In this document: positions 17,376-24,916 of the stretch, piece by piece
How positions within the stretch are numbered: position 1 is the first letter of the stretch
How the letters are laid out: each line of letters begins with the position of its first letter
Source of the DNA: Neobacillus drentensis
Lineage (GTDB): Bacteria; Bacillota; Bacilli; Bacillales; Cytobacillaceae
Reading direction: 5' to 3'
Length of the DNA: 64,000 nt
Assembly: GCF_021560175.1 (NCBI RefSeq)
Contig: NZ_CP091110.1
Coordinates: 4,032,501 to 4,096,500 of the forward strand
Notes under the pieces: generated by a model
The model's database searches: none
What the model was told of the DNA's origin: nothing
What the model saw: the letters and a program-made list of their open reading frames with translations, nothing else
Program-made: the position numbers and the translations under genes

Positions 17376-17990
17376 ATGTTTGGAAAAGTTGCTTCCGATA
17401 TTTTAGGATTGAGCGATGTAGGATCTGTCATTAAACCGGAAAATTATGATAAGGTGGATGCAGACGATTATGTCATGCATGAAGACAATGAGAAAATTTA
17501 CTTTTTAATCAAATCTAAATCAGATGAATATTGTTTTACTAATAACGCGCTAATCCACCTTGACGGCACCAGTGCTACGAGTAAAAAACGGATGCTGCAC
17601 CGATATAGTTATGCCACCCATCGAATTTCGGATGTGATGCTTGAAACAGCAGGAACGGTAGACCTCGATGTTGAGATTAAATTCAAAATAGGCTCTGTCC
17701 CTTTCTCGATTGATGTACACAAGAAACACATTGAGGAGATTAAAGACTTATATAAAGCATTAATCAAAATTTCTGAGATTTCCCATGAAAATGAAATCAG
17801 CCTACAGTTTGCAAAACAAAGCCTTGACGTTGCTTCCACAACACTAGGCCGCGTCACAAGTCCAGACAGCAATTTAGTCGTTCAGTTCAAGATGCTTAAT
17901 CAAGCAGCATTTCAATGGCTTGAGGACAGTAAAAAACAGTATTGCGTGAAGGATTTTGGATTCGTATTTGAAAAATATATTAATAACTAA
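17376..17990 (+). CDS. yvbH: PH domain-containing protein YvbH
   Basis: 204 residues, highly like Bacillus YvbH. The first 125 residues form a bacterial PH-like domain (DADDYVMHEDNEKIYFLIKSK ... ETAGTVDLDVEIKFKIGSVPFSIDVHK). The C-terminal helical part (about 130-204) is the YvbH-like oligomerisation region ending VKDFGFVFEKYINN. It has no signal peptide, so it is cytosolic. Its cellular role is undefined. GTGAGGTTG lies just upstream of the ATG, and an exceptionally long terminator hairpin follows. Confidence 0.9.
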   Translation: MFGKVASDILGLSDVGSVIKPENYDKVDADDYVMHEDNEKIYFLIKSKSDEYCFTNNALIHLDGTSATSKKRMLHRYSYATHRISDVMLETAGTVDLDVEIKFKIGSVPFSIDVHKKHIEEIKDLYKALIKISEISHENEISLQFAKQSLDVASTTLGRVTSPDSNLVVQFKMLNQAAFQWLEDSKKQYCVKDFGFVFEKYINN

Positions 17991-18019
17991 GAAAATCCCC
18001 TCAAGAGTATCAGACTTTG

Positions 18020-18076
18020 AACTGCACCAAAATTGTTAGTACACAAAACTAACAATTTTGGTGCAGTTTTTTTTAT
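18020..18076 (+). terminator. Terminator of yvbH with a 21-bp perfect stem
   Basis: Arms 18020-18040 and 18048-18068 are perfectly complementary over 21 bp with a 7-nt loop, followed by eight T. The stem is unusually long for an intrinsic terminator. Confidence 0.85.
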
Positions 18077-18173
18077 GGCTATATTTAAATTCGAGTAAAA
18101 GAATATTACTCTGGAATGTTGTCATATAGGAATGTTGCTAAAAGGCTATGTACTGTTCAATTATTGGCATTGC

Positions 18174-18345
18174 CCTTGTCCAAAGTTCACTCGTCTTCGG
18201 ACACCATCTTGCCTTTTTAGCTTTCCCTTGTCCGAAGTTTACTCGTCTTCGGACACCACCTACCTTTTTAGCTTATCCCTTGTCCAAAGTTTACTCGTCT
18301 TCGGACACCACCTCATCTTTTTGGTATTGCCTTGTCCGAATTTCC
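18174..18345. repeat. 52-bp tandem repeat carrying hairpins (3 full units plus a part)
   Basis: CCTTGTCC recurs at 18174, 18226, 18278 and 18330, an exact 52-bp period. Each full unit holds GTCCRAAG, a 9-nt loop and CTTCGGAC, then a C/T-rich spacer with CTTTTT. The middle unit pairs perfectly; the outer two have A opposite C on the plus strand, which becomes a G-U wobble in minus-strand RNA. 52 is not divisible by 3, so this is not a protein repeat. The remainder of the 18.0-18.58 kb gap holds only terminators and a GAAGGGG/CCCCTTC hairpin at 18567-18585. Confidence 0.75.
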
Positions 18346-18443
18346 CTAGGGAATCGGGAGCCGTGTTTATCGAAACGTACTTCAACCTTTAACAACTCTT
18401 ACAGTGCAGAATCTTCTGTACTAGGTAAGACTACCCGTCGCAC

Positions 18444-18472
18444 AGAAAAAGACGTATGCAAATACATACGTC
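18444..18472 (-). terminator. Terminator downstream of the second yitT
   Basis: GACGTATG and CATACGTC arms, 6-nt loop, then five T on the minus strand. It lies 114 bp past the stop codon. Confidence 0.75.
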
Positions 18473-18585
18473 ATTTCTTGAGTCTATTAATAAGAAAGCA
18501 CCGAAAACGGAACCCTTTATTATGTTTAGTGCAACCCTTTTTATTACCCTTCTTAGCTTCAGCGTCGAAGGGGCTTTACCCCTTC

Positions 18586-19401
18586 TTAGGATGGATGTTG
18601 TCGATGAAACAGCCCCATTACTTCAATGGTTTCGGTGATATTGACGAAAGCACATGGGTCCACTTCAACAATTAAATTCTTCACTTCATTTAATTCATAA
18701 CGAGTAATAACGGTTATTAATATGTTTCGTTTGTCATTCGAGTATGCACCAATTCCATCCATAATGGTAAGACCTCGATATAGGTTGGTTAGTAAATGTT
18801 CCCTCAACTCTTGGCCCTTATCAGTAATAATCATCAACGTTAATTTGGCATGGTCCGTATAAATAGTATCGACTACTTTTCCGGTTAAATAAATTGATAC
18901 TAAGGTATTAAGTGCTGCGTCCCAATTAAATAGAAACCCACTTATCACAATGACAACAGCATTCATACCTGAAAGTAATACTCCTATTGGAAAATCCTTT
19001 TTTCGCGACACGATCATCCCAATAATGTCAAACCCGCCAGTGGAGCCCGAAGAACGAAAGACAATTCCTACTCCAAGCCCTGTTAAGATTCCTCCAAAAA
19101 TAGATGAAAGAATGGAATCCTTCGCAATTGGAAGAACAGGAACTAGGTAAAGGCCTACAGAAATGATAACCACGGAAATGATCGTATTCATGATGAATTT
19201 TTTCCCAAGCATCTTATAACCAATAATGATGAGTGGTAAATTCAATAAAAAGTTTGCCAAACCGGTATTTAATGGGGTAATCATCCCTAATATCATAGAT
19301 ATTCCACTTAATCCACTGCTTAAAACAGCGTGTGGAATTAAAAAAAGGTTAAATGCCACCACTACAATGAGGGAACCGGCAATTACTCCAATAATCTGCA
19401 T
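18586..19401 (-). CDS. YitT family membrane protein (second copy)
   Basis: 271 residues from ATG 19401 (GCAGGAGGA upstream). The transmembrane YitT domain (about 1-180) includes LFLIPHAVLSSGLSGISMIL and GSTGGFDIIGMIV. The DUF2179 domain follows (LMIITDKGQELREHLL ... GLTIMDGIGAYSNDKRNIL). It is the same architecture as the protein at 12261-13178 without the long N-terminal extension. It is thought to be a transporter of unknown substrate. It is monocistronic; a hairpin abuts the stop codon. Confidence 0.9.
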   Translation of the reverse strand: MQIIGVIAGSLIVVVAFNLFLIPHAVLSSGLSGISMILGMITPLNTGLANFLLNLPLIIIGYKMLGKKFIMNTIISVVIISVGLYLVPVLPIAKDSILSSIFGGILTGLGVGIVFRSSGSTGGFDIIGMIVSRKKDFPIGVLLSGMNAVVIVISGFLFNWDAALNTLVSIYLTGKVVDTIYTDHAKLTLMIITDKGQELREHLLTNLYRGLTIMDGIGAYSNDKRNILITVITRYELNEVKNLIVEVDPCAFVNITETIEVMGLFHRQHPS

Positions 19402-19538
19402 GGCAAATCCTCCTGCTTCCCAATTTTTTCTTTTTTTTAAATGATACTGATTCTCTAAATCAAAGTAAACTTAATAGTTTTTTTCCAATAGAAAAAATAA
19501 TCTGTTTATTTCGATATCATTGATTTTCAAATAACTCA

Positions 19539-19566
19539 TTGACAGTTTAAAGATATTAATGATACT
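19539..19566 (+). promoter_or_regulatory. Promoter of the lysine riboswitch transcript
   Basis: A consensus TTGACA (19539-19544) is followed after 16 bp by GATACT (19561-19566). The start site would be about 35 nt before the L-box core, a sensible position. Confidence 0.55.
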
Positions 19567-19599
19567 TTAGTAGTATATTAATTGAATAGTTAAATCCTC

Positions 19600-19856
19600 A
19601 TCAAAACCGGTGAGGTAGAGGTCGCGGTTTTTATTAGTAAAACGGATGAGATGTAGAGACATCCATGACTCCGTTTGAAAGGAAAAGCTGCCGAAGTGTG
19701 CTATGTTCTCTAAAAAAGCATGCTGGGTCTGTTTTCGAATAGGAACAGAACTGTCACGTTTGAACCTACCAAGCAAACGTGTTGAGCTATCTTTCGGAAG
19801 GTATGATGCGGGGTATACACAATGCCATCGATTCTACTTCGATGGCATTTTTTATT
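19600..19856 (+). ncRNA. Lysine riboswitch (L box) with terminator
   Basis: Conserved L-box blocks appear in order: GAGGTAGAGGTCGCGG (19612), GAAAGG and AAGCTGCCGAAGTG (about 19676-19698) and GCTGGGTCTGT (about 19723). An intrinsic terminator follows at 19821-19855: an 11-bp perfect stem, AATGCCATCGA with TCGATGGCATT, and then a T-run. When lysine binds, the terminator should form and switch off the downstream permease gene. Together with the promoter this fills the 19402-19949 gap. Confidence 0.92.
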
Positions 19857-19949
19857 CCAAAACTCCTTCTCGAACTAGTGATTGCAGGCTGACCTTTCAG
19901 GTACCTGCGTAACGTTATCAGTACTATATAAAAGAAAAGGAGTTTTATT

Positions 19950-21434
19950 ATGCAAGGACAAACAGCAAGACCATTAGAAAAAAATAATACAGGAAGACAT
20001 ACATCTAAAAATGATTCAAACGAATTAAAACGAAGTCTAAAATCTCGCCATTTGACGATGATTTCTCTTGGAGGGACAATTGGAACCGGCTTATTCCTAG
20101 CCAGCGGCGGGGCAATTCACTCTGCTGGACCCGGTGGAGCCATTCTTTCCTATCTTGTCATTGGAATTATGGTTTACTTCCTTATGCAAAGCTTAGCGGA
20201 AATGGGCGCCTACATGCCCGTAGCAGGAAGCTTTAGCACATATGCTACAAAATTTGTTGACCCATCCCTTGGCTTTGCCCTTGGTTGGAACTACTGGTAT
20301 AACTGGGCAATCACCATTGCAGCTGAATTAGCCGCAGTCACCATGATTATGAAATTCTGGTTCCCCCATACTCCTTCATTTGTCTGGAGTGCCATTTTCT
20401 TAGTCATTATGTTCCTATTAAACTATCTTTCTGTAAAAGGATTTGGCGAAGCTGAGTATTGGTTCTCTCTAATTAAAGTAGTTACGGTTATCATTTTTAT
20501 CATCACAGGCACTTTGATGATTTTCGGTATTATGGGCGATCATGCAATTGGCTTTAAGAACTTTTCAGTTGGAGATGCTCCATTCCACGGCGGTTTCATG
20601 GCTATGCTTGGGATCTTTATGGCAGCAGGTTTCTCGTTCCAAGGGACTGAGCTATTAGGTGTTGCTGCGGGTGAAACCGACGATCCTAGTAAATCAATAC
20701 CACGTGCTGTTAAATCTGTATTTTGGCGGATTCTCTTATTTTACGTTTTAGCTATTTTGGTTATAGGTCTTCTTATTCCGTATACAAATGGAAACTTGGC
20801 TAGTGGTGAAGTATCTGTCAGCCCATTCACGCTTGTTTTCCAAAAAGCAGGTATTGCATTCGCCGCTTCTGTTATGAATGCGGTAATCTTAACAGCTGTT
20901 TTGTCAGCAGGTAACTCTGGAATGTATGCATCAACACGGATGTTATGGGATTTAGCAAGACAAGGTAAAGCGCCTAAGTTCTTAGGTAAACTCAATAAAA
21001 ATGGCGTTCCGGTTAATGCTTTAATCGTGACAACGTTAGTAGGAACACTTGCATTTTTGGCCTCTTTCTTTGGAGATGGTACCGTTTATGTATGGCTATT
21101 AAACGCATCTGGTATGTCTGGGTTTATCGCTTGGCTAGGGATTGCCATCTGTCATTACCGTTTTCGCAGAGCATTTGTTGCTCAAAGAAAAGATCTAAAC
21201 CTGTTGCCTTATAAATCAAGATTCTTTCCGTTCGGACCGATTTTTGCCTTTGCGGTTTGTGCTTTTGTTGTTCTAGGACAAAACTACTCTGCTTTTATGG
21301 GCGACCATATTGATTGGAAAAGTGTATTAGTATCCTATATCGGCTTGCCATTATTCTTTATCTTATGGCTTGGTTATAAATTCACGAAAAAGACTAAGGT
21401 TATTCCTTTAGAAAAATGTGATCTAAACGTATAA
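19950..21434 (+). CDS. lysP: Lysine-specific permease (APC amino-acid permease)
   Basis: 494 residues with about 12 transmembrane segments. The N-terminal signature LKSRHLTMISLGGTIGTGLFLASG is that of the amino-acid transporter family (LysP/GabP/AroP type). GMYASTRMLW and PVNALIVTT lie in the second half. The L-box riboswitch directly upstream supports lysine as substrate. AAAGGAG precedes the ATG. It is a single gene ending in a strong terminator. In Bacillus the lysine riboswitch also controls lysC and YvsH, and a regulated permease fits that pattern. Confidence 0.9.
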   Translation: MQGQTARPLEKNNTGRHTSKNDSNELKRSLKSRHLTMISLGGTIGTGLFLASGGAIHSAGPGGAILSYLVIGIMVYFLMQSLAEMGAYMPVAGSFSTYATKFVDPSLGFALGWNYWYNWAITIAAELAAVTMIMKFWFPHTPSFVWSAIFLVIMFLLNYLSVKGFGEAEYWFSLIKVVTVIIFIITGTLMIFGIMGDHAIGFKNFSVGDAPFHGGFMAMLGIFMAAGFSFQGTELLGVAAGETDDPSKSIPRAVKSVFWRILLFYVLAILVIGLLIPYTNGNLASGEVSVSPFTLVFQKAGIAFAASVMNAVILTAVLSAGNSGMYASTRMLWDLARQGKAPKFLGKLNKNGVPVNALIVTTLVGTLAFLASFFGDGTVYVWLLNASGMSGFIAWLGIAICHYRFRRAFVAQRKDLNLLPYKSRFFPFGPIFAFAVCAFVVLGQNYSAFMGDHIDWKSVLVSYIGLPLFFILWLGYKFTKKTKVIPLEKCDLNV

Positions 21435-21449
21435 TTTTTCAAACCAAAA

Positions 21450-21480
21450 AAAACAGACTCTGCATGGAGTCTGTTTTTTT
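21450..21480 (+). terminator. Terminator of lysP
   Basis: AAAACAGACTC and GAGTCTGTTTT arms followed by T. Confidence 0.88.
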
Positions 21481-21510
21481 GGTTGCTGCTTTATAAATCA
21501 TGACGTTCTA

Positions 21511-21726
21511 TTACTTGTCTGATTCCCAGATATACAAATCTTCAATTTGACAATTTAATTCTTTTGAAATGGTCATAGCAGAATTTAAAGTCATTACCTT
21601 TTTAGACATGTAGGTATCTAGCTGGCTCCTTGGAATGTTTGTATTGCTTTCTAAATTATCTAGAGTCATACCGCTTTTTGATAATAACTCCTTGAGGTTA
21701 CTTCTTTTTGCTTTATAATTGGTCAA
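21511..21726 (-). CDS. Small XRE-like helix-turn-helix protein
   Basis: 71 residues from TTG 21726, chosen because GAGGTG sits 6 bp upstream; an ATG at 21753 in the same frame has no ribosome site. The helix-turn-helix pattern NLKELLSKSGMTLDNLESNTNIPRSQLDTYMSKKVMTLNSAMTI is close to Cro/C1-type domains, and ELNCQIEDLYIW is the usual XRE ending. It is a single-domain protein without sensor part. Its target is unknown, and no phage or toxin-antitoxin genes are nearby. Confidence 0.72.
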   Translation of the reverse strand: MTNYKAKRSNLKELLSKSGMTLDNLESNTNIPRSQLDTYMSKKVMTLNSAMTISKELNCQIEDLYIWESDK

Positions 21727-21885
21727 AAATGACACCTCGCTTTTGTAAAGCATACCATAGTTACATTATAATGGAAAGGAGAACTGCTTCGGTTATTCTT
21801 ATTGTTATTTCCATATCCTATATGTAACAAGGCATAAGTGGCATTTTTGTGATATACTTAGAGGGAAGATTAGAGGGGTGTTGAA

Positions 21886-22062
21886 ATGAAAAGTTCGAAT
21901 AACCGTTTCAATAATGGTCAAACTGTAAATATAATAGAAACCGGTGAGGTTGTCACCATTTCTAAATGGCAATATGTGAAAAATATGAAAAGATATTCGT
22001 ACATCGTTAAAGAACATCCTAGTACATTTTATTTTGAAGAAGAACTACAAGAGGATTCATAA
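21886..22062 (+). CDS. Small protein of unknown function (58 residues)
   Basis: A short frame (MKSSNNRFNNGQTVNIIETG at the start) with GAGGGGTGTTG upstream and a terminator downstream. The sequence VNIIETGEVVTISKWQYVKNMKRYSYIVKE looks like a small beta-barrel fold (KOW/SH3-like turns), followed by an acidic tail EEELQEDS. I do not recognise the family. It is convergent with asnS. Confidence 0.65.
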   Translation: MKSSNNRFNNGQTVNIIETGEVVTISKWQYVKNMKRYSYIVKEHPSTFYFEEELQEDS

Positions 22063-22076
22063 ACCGAAGATGATAA

Positions 22077-22115
22077 AAAAAGAAGATCCATTTCACATGA
22101 AATGAATCTTCTTTT
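22077..22115. terminator. Bidirectional terminator between the 58-residue gene and asnS
   Basis: AGAAGAT...CATTTC and GAAATG...ATCTTCT arms with one mismatch. A on the left and T on the right allow function on both strands. Confidence 0.8.
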
Positions 22116-22123
22116 TAATATCA

Positions 22124-23515
22124 TTAAAATTCAGCATTACCTGTCGTTCTAGGGAATGGAATAACGTCCCTAATATTAGCCATACCCGTTAAGTACATGA
22201 TTAATCTTTCAAAACCTAGGCCATAGCCTGAGTGTTTTGTTCCGCCATATTTCCTTAATTCTAGGTACCACCAATAGTCTTCCTCACTCATCCCAAGCTC
22301 TTTGATTTTTTCAGCTAGGATATCCTCGCGTTCTTCACGCTGACTTCCACCGATTAATTCGCCGATACCAGGTACAAGTAAATCTGTTGCAGCAACGGTT
22401 TTGCTATCTTCATTTAAACGCATATAGAATGCTTTGATCTCTTTTGGATAATCTGTAACAAACACTGGGCGTTTAAAGACTTTTTCACACAGATAGCGTT
22501 CATGTTCCGTTTGCAGATCAAGGCCCCATTCCACCGGATAAGCAAAGGTTTCACCTGAATTCTTCAATAACTCAATTGCTTCTGTATACGTTACCCGTCC
22601 AAAGTTTGCTGTATGAGCTAGATTCAAACGATCTAACAATCCTTTTTCTACAAAGCTGTTAAAAAAGTTCATTTCTTCTGGAGCTTGTTCCAATACATAA
22701 CCAATGACATACTTCACCATTTCTTCGGCTAAATCCATGATATCCGGTAACTCGGCAAAAGCAAGCTCAGGTTCAATCATCCAAAACTCAGCCGCATGTC
22801 TTGCCGTATTTGAATTTTCCGCTCTAAAGGTTGGACCAAATGTATACACATTTCTAAAGGCCAATGCAAACGCCTCAGCAGAAAGCTGACCACTCACGGT
22901 AAGATTGGTTTCTTTATTAAAGAAATCCTTTGTCACATCAGTTTTGCCATCTTCAGTTTTTGGAAGATTATCCATATCCAAAGTGGTGACACGGAACATT
23001 TCTCCGGCACCCTCCGTATCACTGCCAGTGATAATTGGTGAATGAACATACACAAATCCTTTATCCTGGAAAAATTTATGAATCGCATAAGATGCTAACG
23101 ATCTTACCCGGAAAACAGCATTAAACGTATTTGTTCTTGGACGTAAATGCGCGATGGTTCTTAAATATTCAAAGGAATGCCTTTTCTTCTGCAGCGGATA
23201 ATCTACATTAGATGTCCCTTCAATAGAAATTTCCGTTGCTTTAATTTCAAATGGCTGCTTTGCTTGAGGTGTATAAACAAAGTCACCCTCTACTCGAATC
23301 GAAGAGCTAATGGGAAGCTTGGTAATCTCCTTAAAGTTATCTAATTGCTCGTCAAAAACAATTTGAACACCTTTAAAAAAGCTTCCATCATTTAATTCAA
23401 TGAACCCAAAGGTTTTGGAATCCCGTATTGTCCGGATCCATCCAGATAATTGAACCTTCTGTTCAACATAACTTTCCGTATTTCTGTACAAATCCTTAAT
23501 TAAGACCTGTTTCAT
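22124..23515 (-). CDS. asnS: Asparaginyl-tRNA synthetase
   Basis: 463-residue class IIb synthetase. The N-terminal OB-fold (about 15-105, [21 protein letters not shown]) binds the anticodon. The catalytic domain has motif 2 ([25 protein letters not shown]) and motif 3 ([15 protein letters not shown]). The length is closer to the 466-residue E. coli type than to the 430-residue AsnS of B. subtilis, with an insert near 185-205 ([15 protein letters not shown]). It stands alone, not in an aspB operon, and is preceded by a structured leader. GGAGGAAGAAG precedes the ATG. Confidence 0.96.
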   Translation of the reverse strand: MKQVLIKDLYRNTESYVEQKVQLSGWIRTIRDSKTFGFIELNDGSFFKGVQIVFDEQLDNFKEITKLPISSSIRVEGDFVYTPQAKQPFEIKATEISIEGTSNVDYPLQKKRHSFEYLRTIAHLRPRTNTFNAVFRVRSLASYAIHKFFQDKGFVYVHSPIITGSDTEGAGEMFRVTTLDMDNLPKTEDGKTDVTKDFFNKETNLTVSGQLSAEAFALAFRNVYTFGPTFRAENSNTARHAAEFWMIEPELAFAELPDIMDLAEEMVKYVIGYVLEQAPEEMNFFNSFVEKGLLDRLNLAHTANFGRVTYTEAIELLKNSGETFAYPVEWGLDLQTEHERYLCEKVFKRPVFVTDYPKEIKAFYMRLNEDSKTVAATDLLVPGIGELIGGSQREEREDILAEKIKELGMSEEDYWWYLELRKYGGTKHSGYGLGFERLIMYLTGMANIRDVIPFPRTTGNAEF

Positions 23516-23529
23516 TCTTCTTCCTCCTA

Positions 23530-23662
23530 AATCCTATGTAAAAGGTTATGCTAATAGCCAGAATCATTGTTTTACCCGATATAATAATAAAAACCTTTCA
23601 TCCTAAGGGAAGAAAGGTAGAATTCTGACTATCACCTTTTTCTTTATCCCTTCAATATTATA
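23530..23662 (-). promoter_or_regulatory. asnS leader with promoter and possible attenuator
   Basis: TATAAT on the minus strand (23662-23657) would start a leader of about 135 nt. ACCTTTC (minus, 23618-23612) and GAAAGGT (23599-23593) form a hairpin followed by TTTTTATTATT, a terminator-like structure 80 nt before the start codon. AAAAGGT at the 5' end (23640-23634) can pair either with that ACCTTTC or with ACCTTTT near the ribosome site (23546-23540). A 10-bp helix (23631-23622 with 23564-23555) encloses the hairpin. The T-box core AGGGTGG and specifier features are absent. The rest of the 23516-23870 gap holds only AT-rich sequence. Confidence 0.55.
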
Positions 23663-23870
23663 CAAAATACCACGTCCCATAAGCAATATTCAACAAATTA
23701 TTCGGGGGATAAGGAATAAATTGTCGTTTTTTTAGCTATTCTCGCCTGCCTAATACCCTTTGGTAAATATAATTTTATTTTTCAGAAATATCTATCCGTG
23801 AATTAGCAGGAATCCTTTAGAATATAGTCGAATTAATTAGGAAAAGGAATACTTGATTGGAGGTCAGTTT

Positions 23871-24101
23871 GTGGACAAGGTTACCTGTATTGCCTATCTG
23901 CTTTACAAATCTTCTAAGAATCAAGACAATAGAGAAAAAGCTATCCAATTATTAAATGGCGATGTTTCGATCCATGATTTAAAAAGGAATCAATCCGTAC
24001 AACCACTAATCGTTGTGGCAGAATCCATGATTAGAAAAAACAAAGTCGATAAAATAGAAGTACAACTATTTGTTGACGAATTTATGGTAGTCGAGGTGTA
24101 A
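23871..24101 (+). CDS. Small hypothetical protein
   Basis: 76 residues from GTG 23871, preferred over TTG 23853 because TTGGAGGTC lies between them at proper spacing to the GTG. It is a mixed helical protein (VTCIAYLLYKSSKNQDNREKA ... MIRKNKVDKIEVQLFVDEFMVV) without signal peptide or known motif. It stands alone between asnS (divergent) and a convergent acetyltransferase gene. No function is suggested. Confidence 0.65.
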   Translation: MDKVTCIAYLLYKSSKNQDNREKAIQLLNGDVSIHDLKRNQSVQPLIVVAESMIRKNKVDKIEVQLFVDEFMVVEV

Positions 24102-24123
24102 CTTTTTATTGGCAGAATGAATT

Positions 24124-24588
24124 TTATATTTGTTTTTGATAACATAATATTCCACTTCCATTTTCAGCCTTAGATGTTATATAATAAACAAATCCTAAAG
24201 ATTCCCAAAAGCGCTGCGCTTTTGTGTTTTCTTGCAATATGCCAATTCTAATGTTGTCTAATCCCCGATTTCGCATCTCATTCTCGTAATTTTCATATGC
24301 CTGTTTACCGAAGCCAAATCCTTGATAATCTTTATGAATTATTAACAATCCCAGCCATGGAAAAGAATCTTTCAGATTTACCAGCATATAATCAATAACC
24401 CCAATATATGTATCATCAAGTTTAATAAATTTACTGGTTGTATTTGGGTTCAGAAATTCTTTTTCCATATCCGTAAGTGACCTAGTTTTTTTCCTATTTT
24501 CCATCTCATTATATTGTGGATTTGAATTTATAATCTCAAGAGCAATATATAAAGTTTCTTTGTTTATTTCTTCGAATTTTATAGACAT
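24124..24588 (-). CDS. GNAT family N-acetyltransferase
   Basis: 154 residues from ATG 24588 (AAGGGAGTG upstream; the frame reaches GTG 24597 inside the ribosome site). The C-terminal half has the acetyl-CoA fold: motif A as LGLLIIHKDYQGFGFGKQAYENYENEM, then IRIGILQENTKAQRFWESLGFVYY, typical of GNAT enzymes acting on small molecules or protein N-termini. It transfers an acetyl group from acetyl-CoA. The acceptor is unknown. Confidence 0.87.
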   Translation of the reverse strand: MSIKFEEINKETLYIALEIINSNPQYNEMENRKKTRSLTDMEKEFLNPNTTSKFIKLDDTYIGVIDYMLVNLKDSFPWLGLLIIHKDYQGFGFGKQAYENYENEMRNRGLDNIRIGILQENTKAQRFWESLGFVYYITSKAENGSGILCYQKQI

Positions 24589-24720
24589 CCCGAACACTCC
24601 CTTAGAATTTTGACGTAATACATGAATTCAATCCCACAGAATGACCCTATTGAACTAGGAAGCTTATCATAACGATCTCACACAATTTTAACAAAACTAA
24701 TAAGAAAAAGGTGATTTTAA

Positions 24721-24855
24721 ATGGTCCAAGTAGAAGTAAAAATTACTCTTGAAGGAAAAAGCTACTTAACAAATGTTATCGCACAGCGAGAAACATCCGA
24801 AGATGAAATAGTACGTCTTGCTACTGAACAAATTCAAAAGCAATGGAAAAAATAA
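24721..24855 (+). CDS. BA3454-type small stress response protein
   Basis: 44 residues (MVQVEVKITLEGKSYLTNVI at the start, QIQKQWKK at the end), with AAAAAGGTG upstream and a terminator 6 bp after the stop. It resembles the short BA3454 family stress-response proteins of the Bacillus cereus group in length and in the VKITLEGKSYLTNV...EQIQKQW pattern. The family name is from memory; the molecular role is not known. Confidence 0.6.
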   Translation: MVQVEVKITLEGKSYLTNVIAQRETSEDEIVRLATEQIQKQWKK

Positions 24856-24861
24856 TACCTT

Positions 24862-24909
24862 AAAAAGCGGCAGGAGTATCCAATACCAATCGGACCCTTG
24901 CCGCTTTTT
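24862..24909. terminator. Bidirectional terminator between the BA3454-like gene and helD
   Basis: AAAAAGCGGCA and TGCCGCTTTTT arms around a 26-nt loop region. It is usable on both strands. Confidence 0.8.
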
Positions 24910-24916
24910 AATTTAT

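Noticed and set aside
18174..18345. Repeat array considered as a CRISPR
   Set aside because: The repeat unit is 52 bp with no unique spacers of constant length, only three full units, and no cas genes are present in the window.
18567..18585. GAAGGGG/CCCCTTC hairpin at the yitT stop as terminator
   Set aside because: No T-tract follows on the minus strand. The GACGTATG hairpin farther downstream has one and is the better terminator.
18148..18675. 175-codon frame across the 52-bp repeats
   Set aside because: The repeat period is not a multiple of three, the frame crosses two terminators and runs into the yitT gene on the other strand, and no ribosome site precedes it.
23530..23662. asnS leader as a T-box riboswitch
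   Set aside because: The AGGGTGG antiterminator bulge sequence and a specifier-type stem were not found in the leader, which is also shorter than usual T-box leaders.
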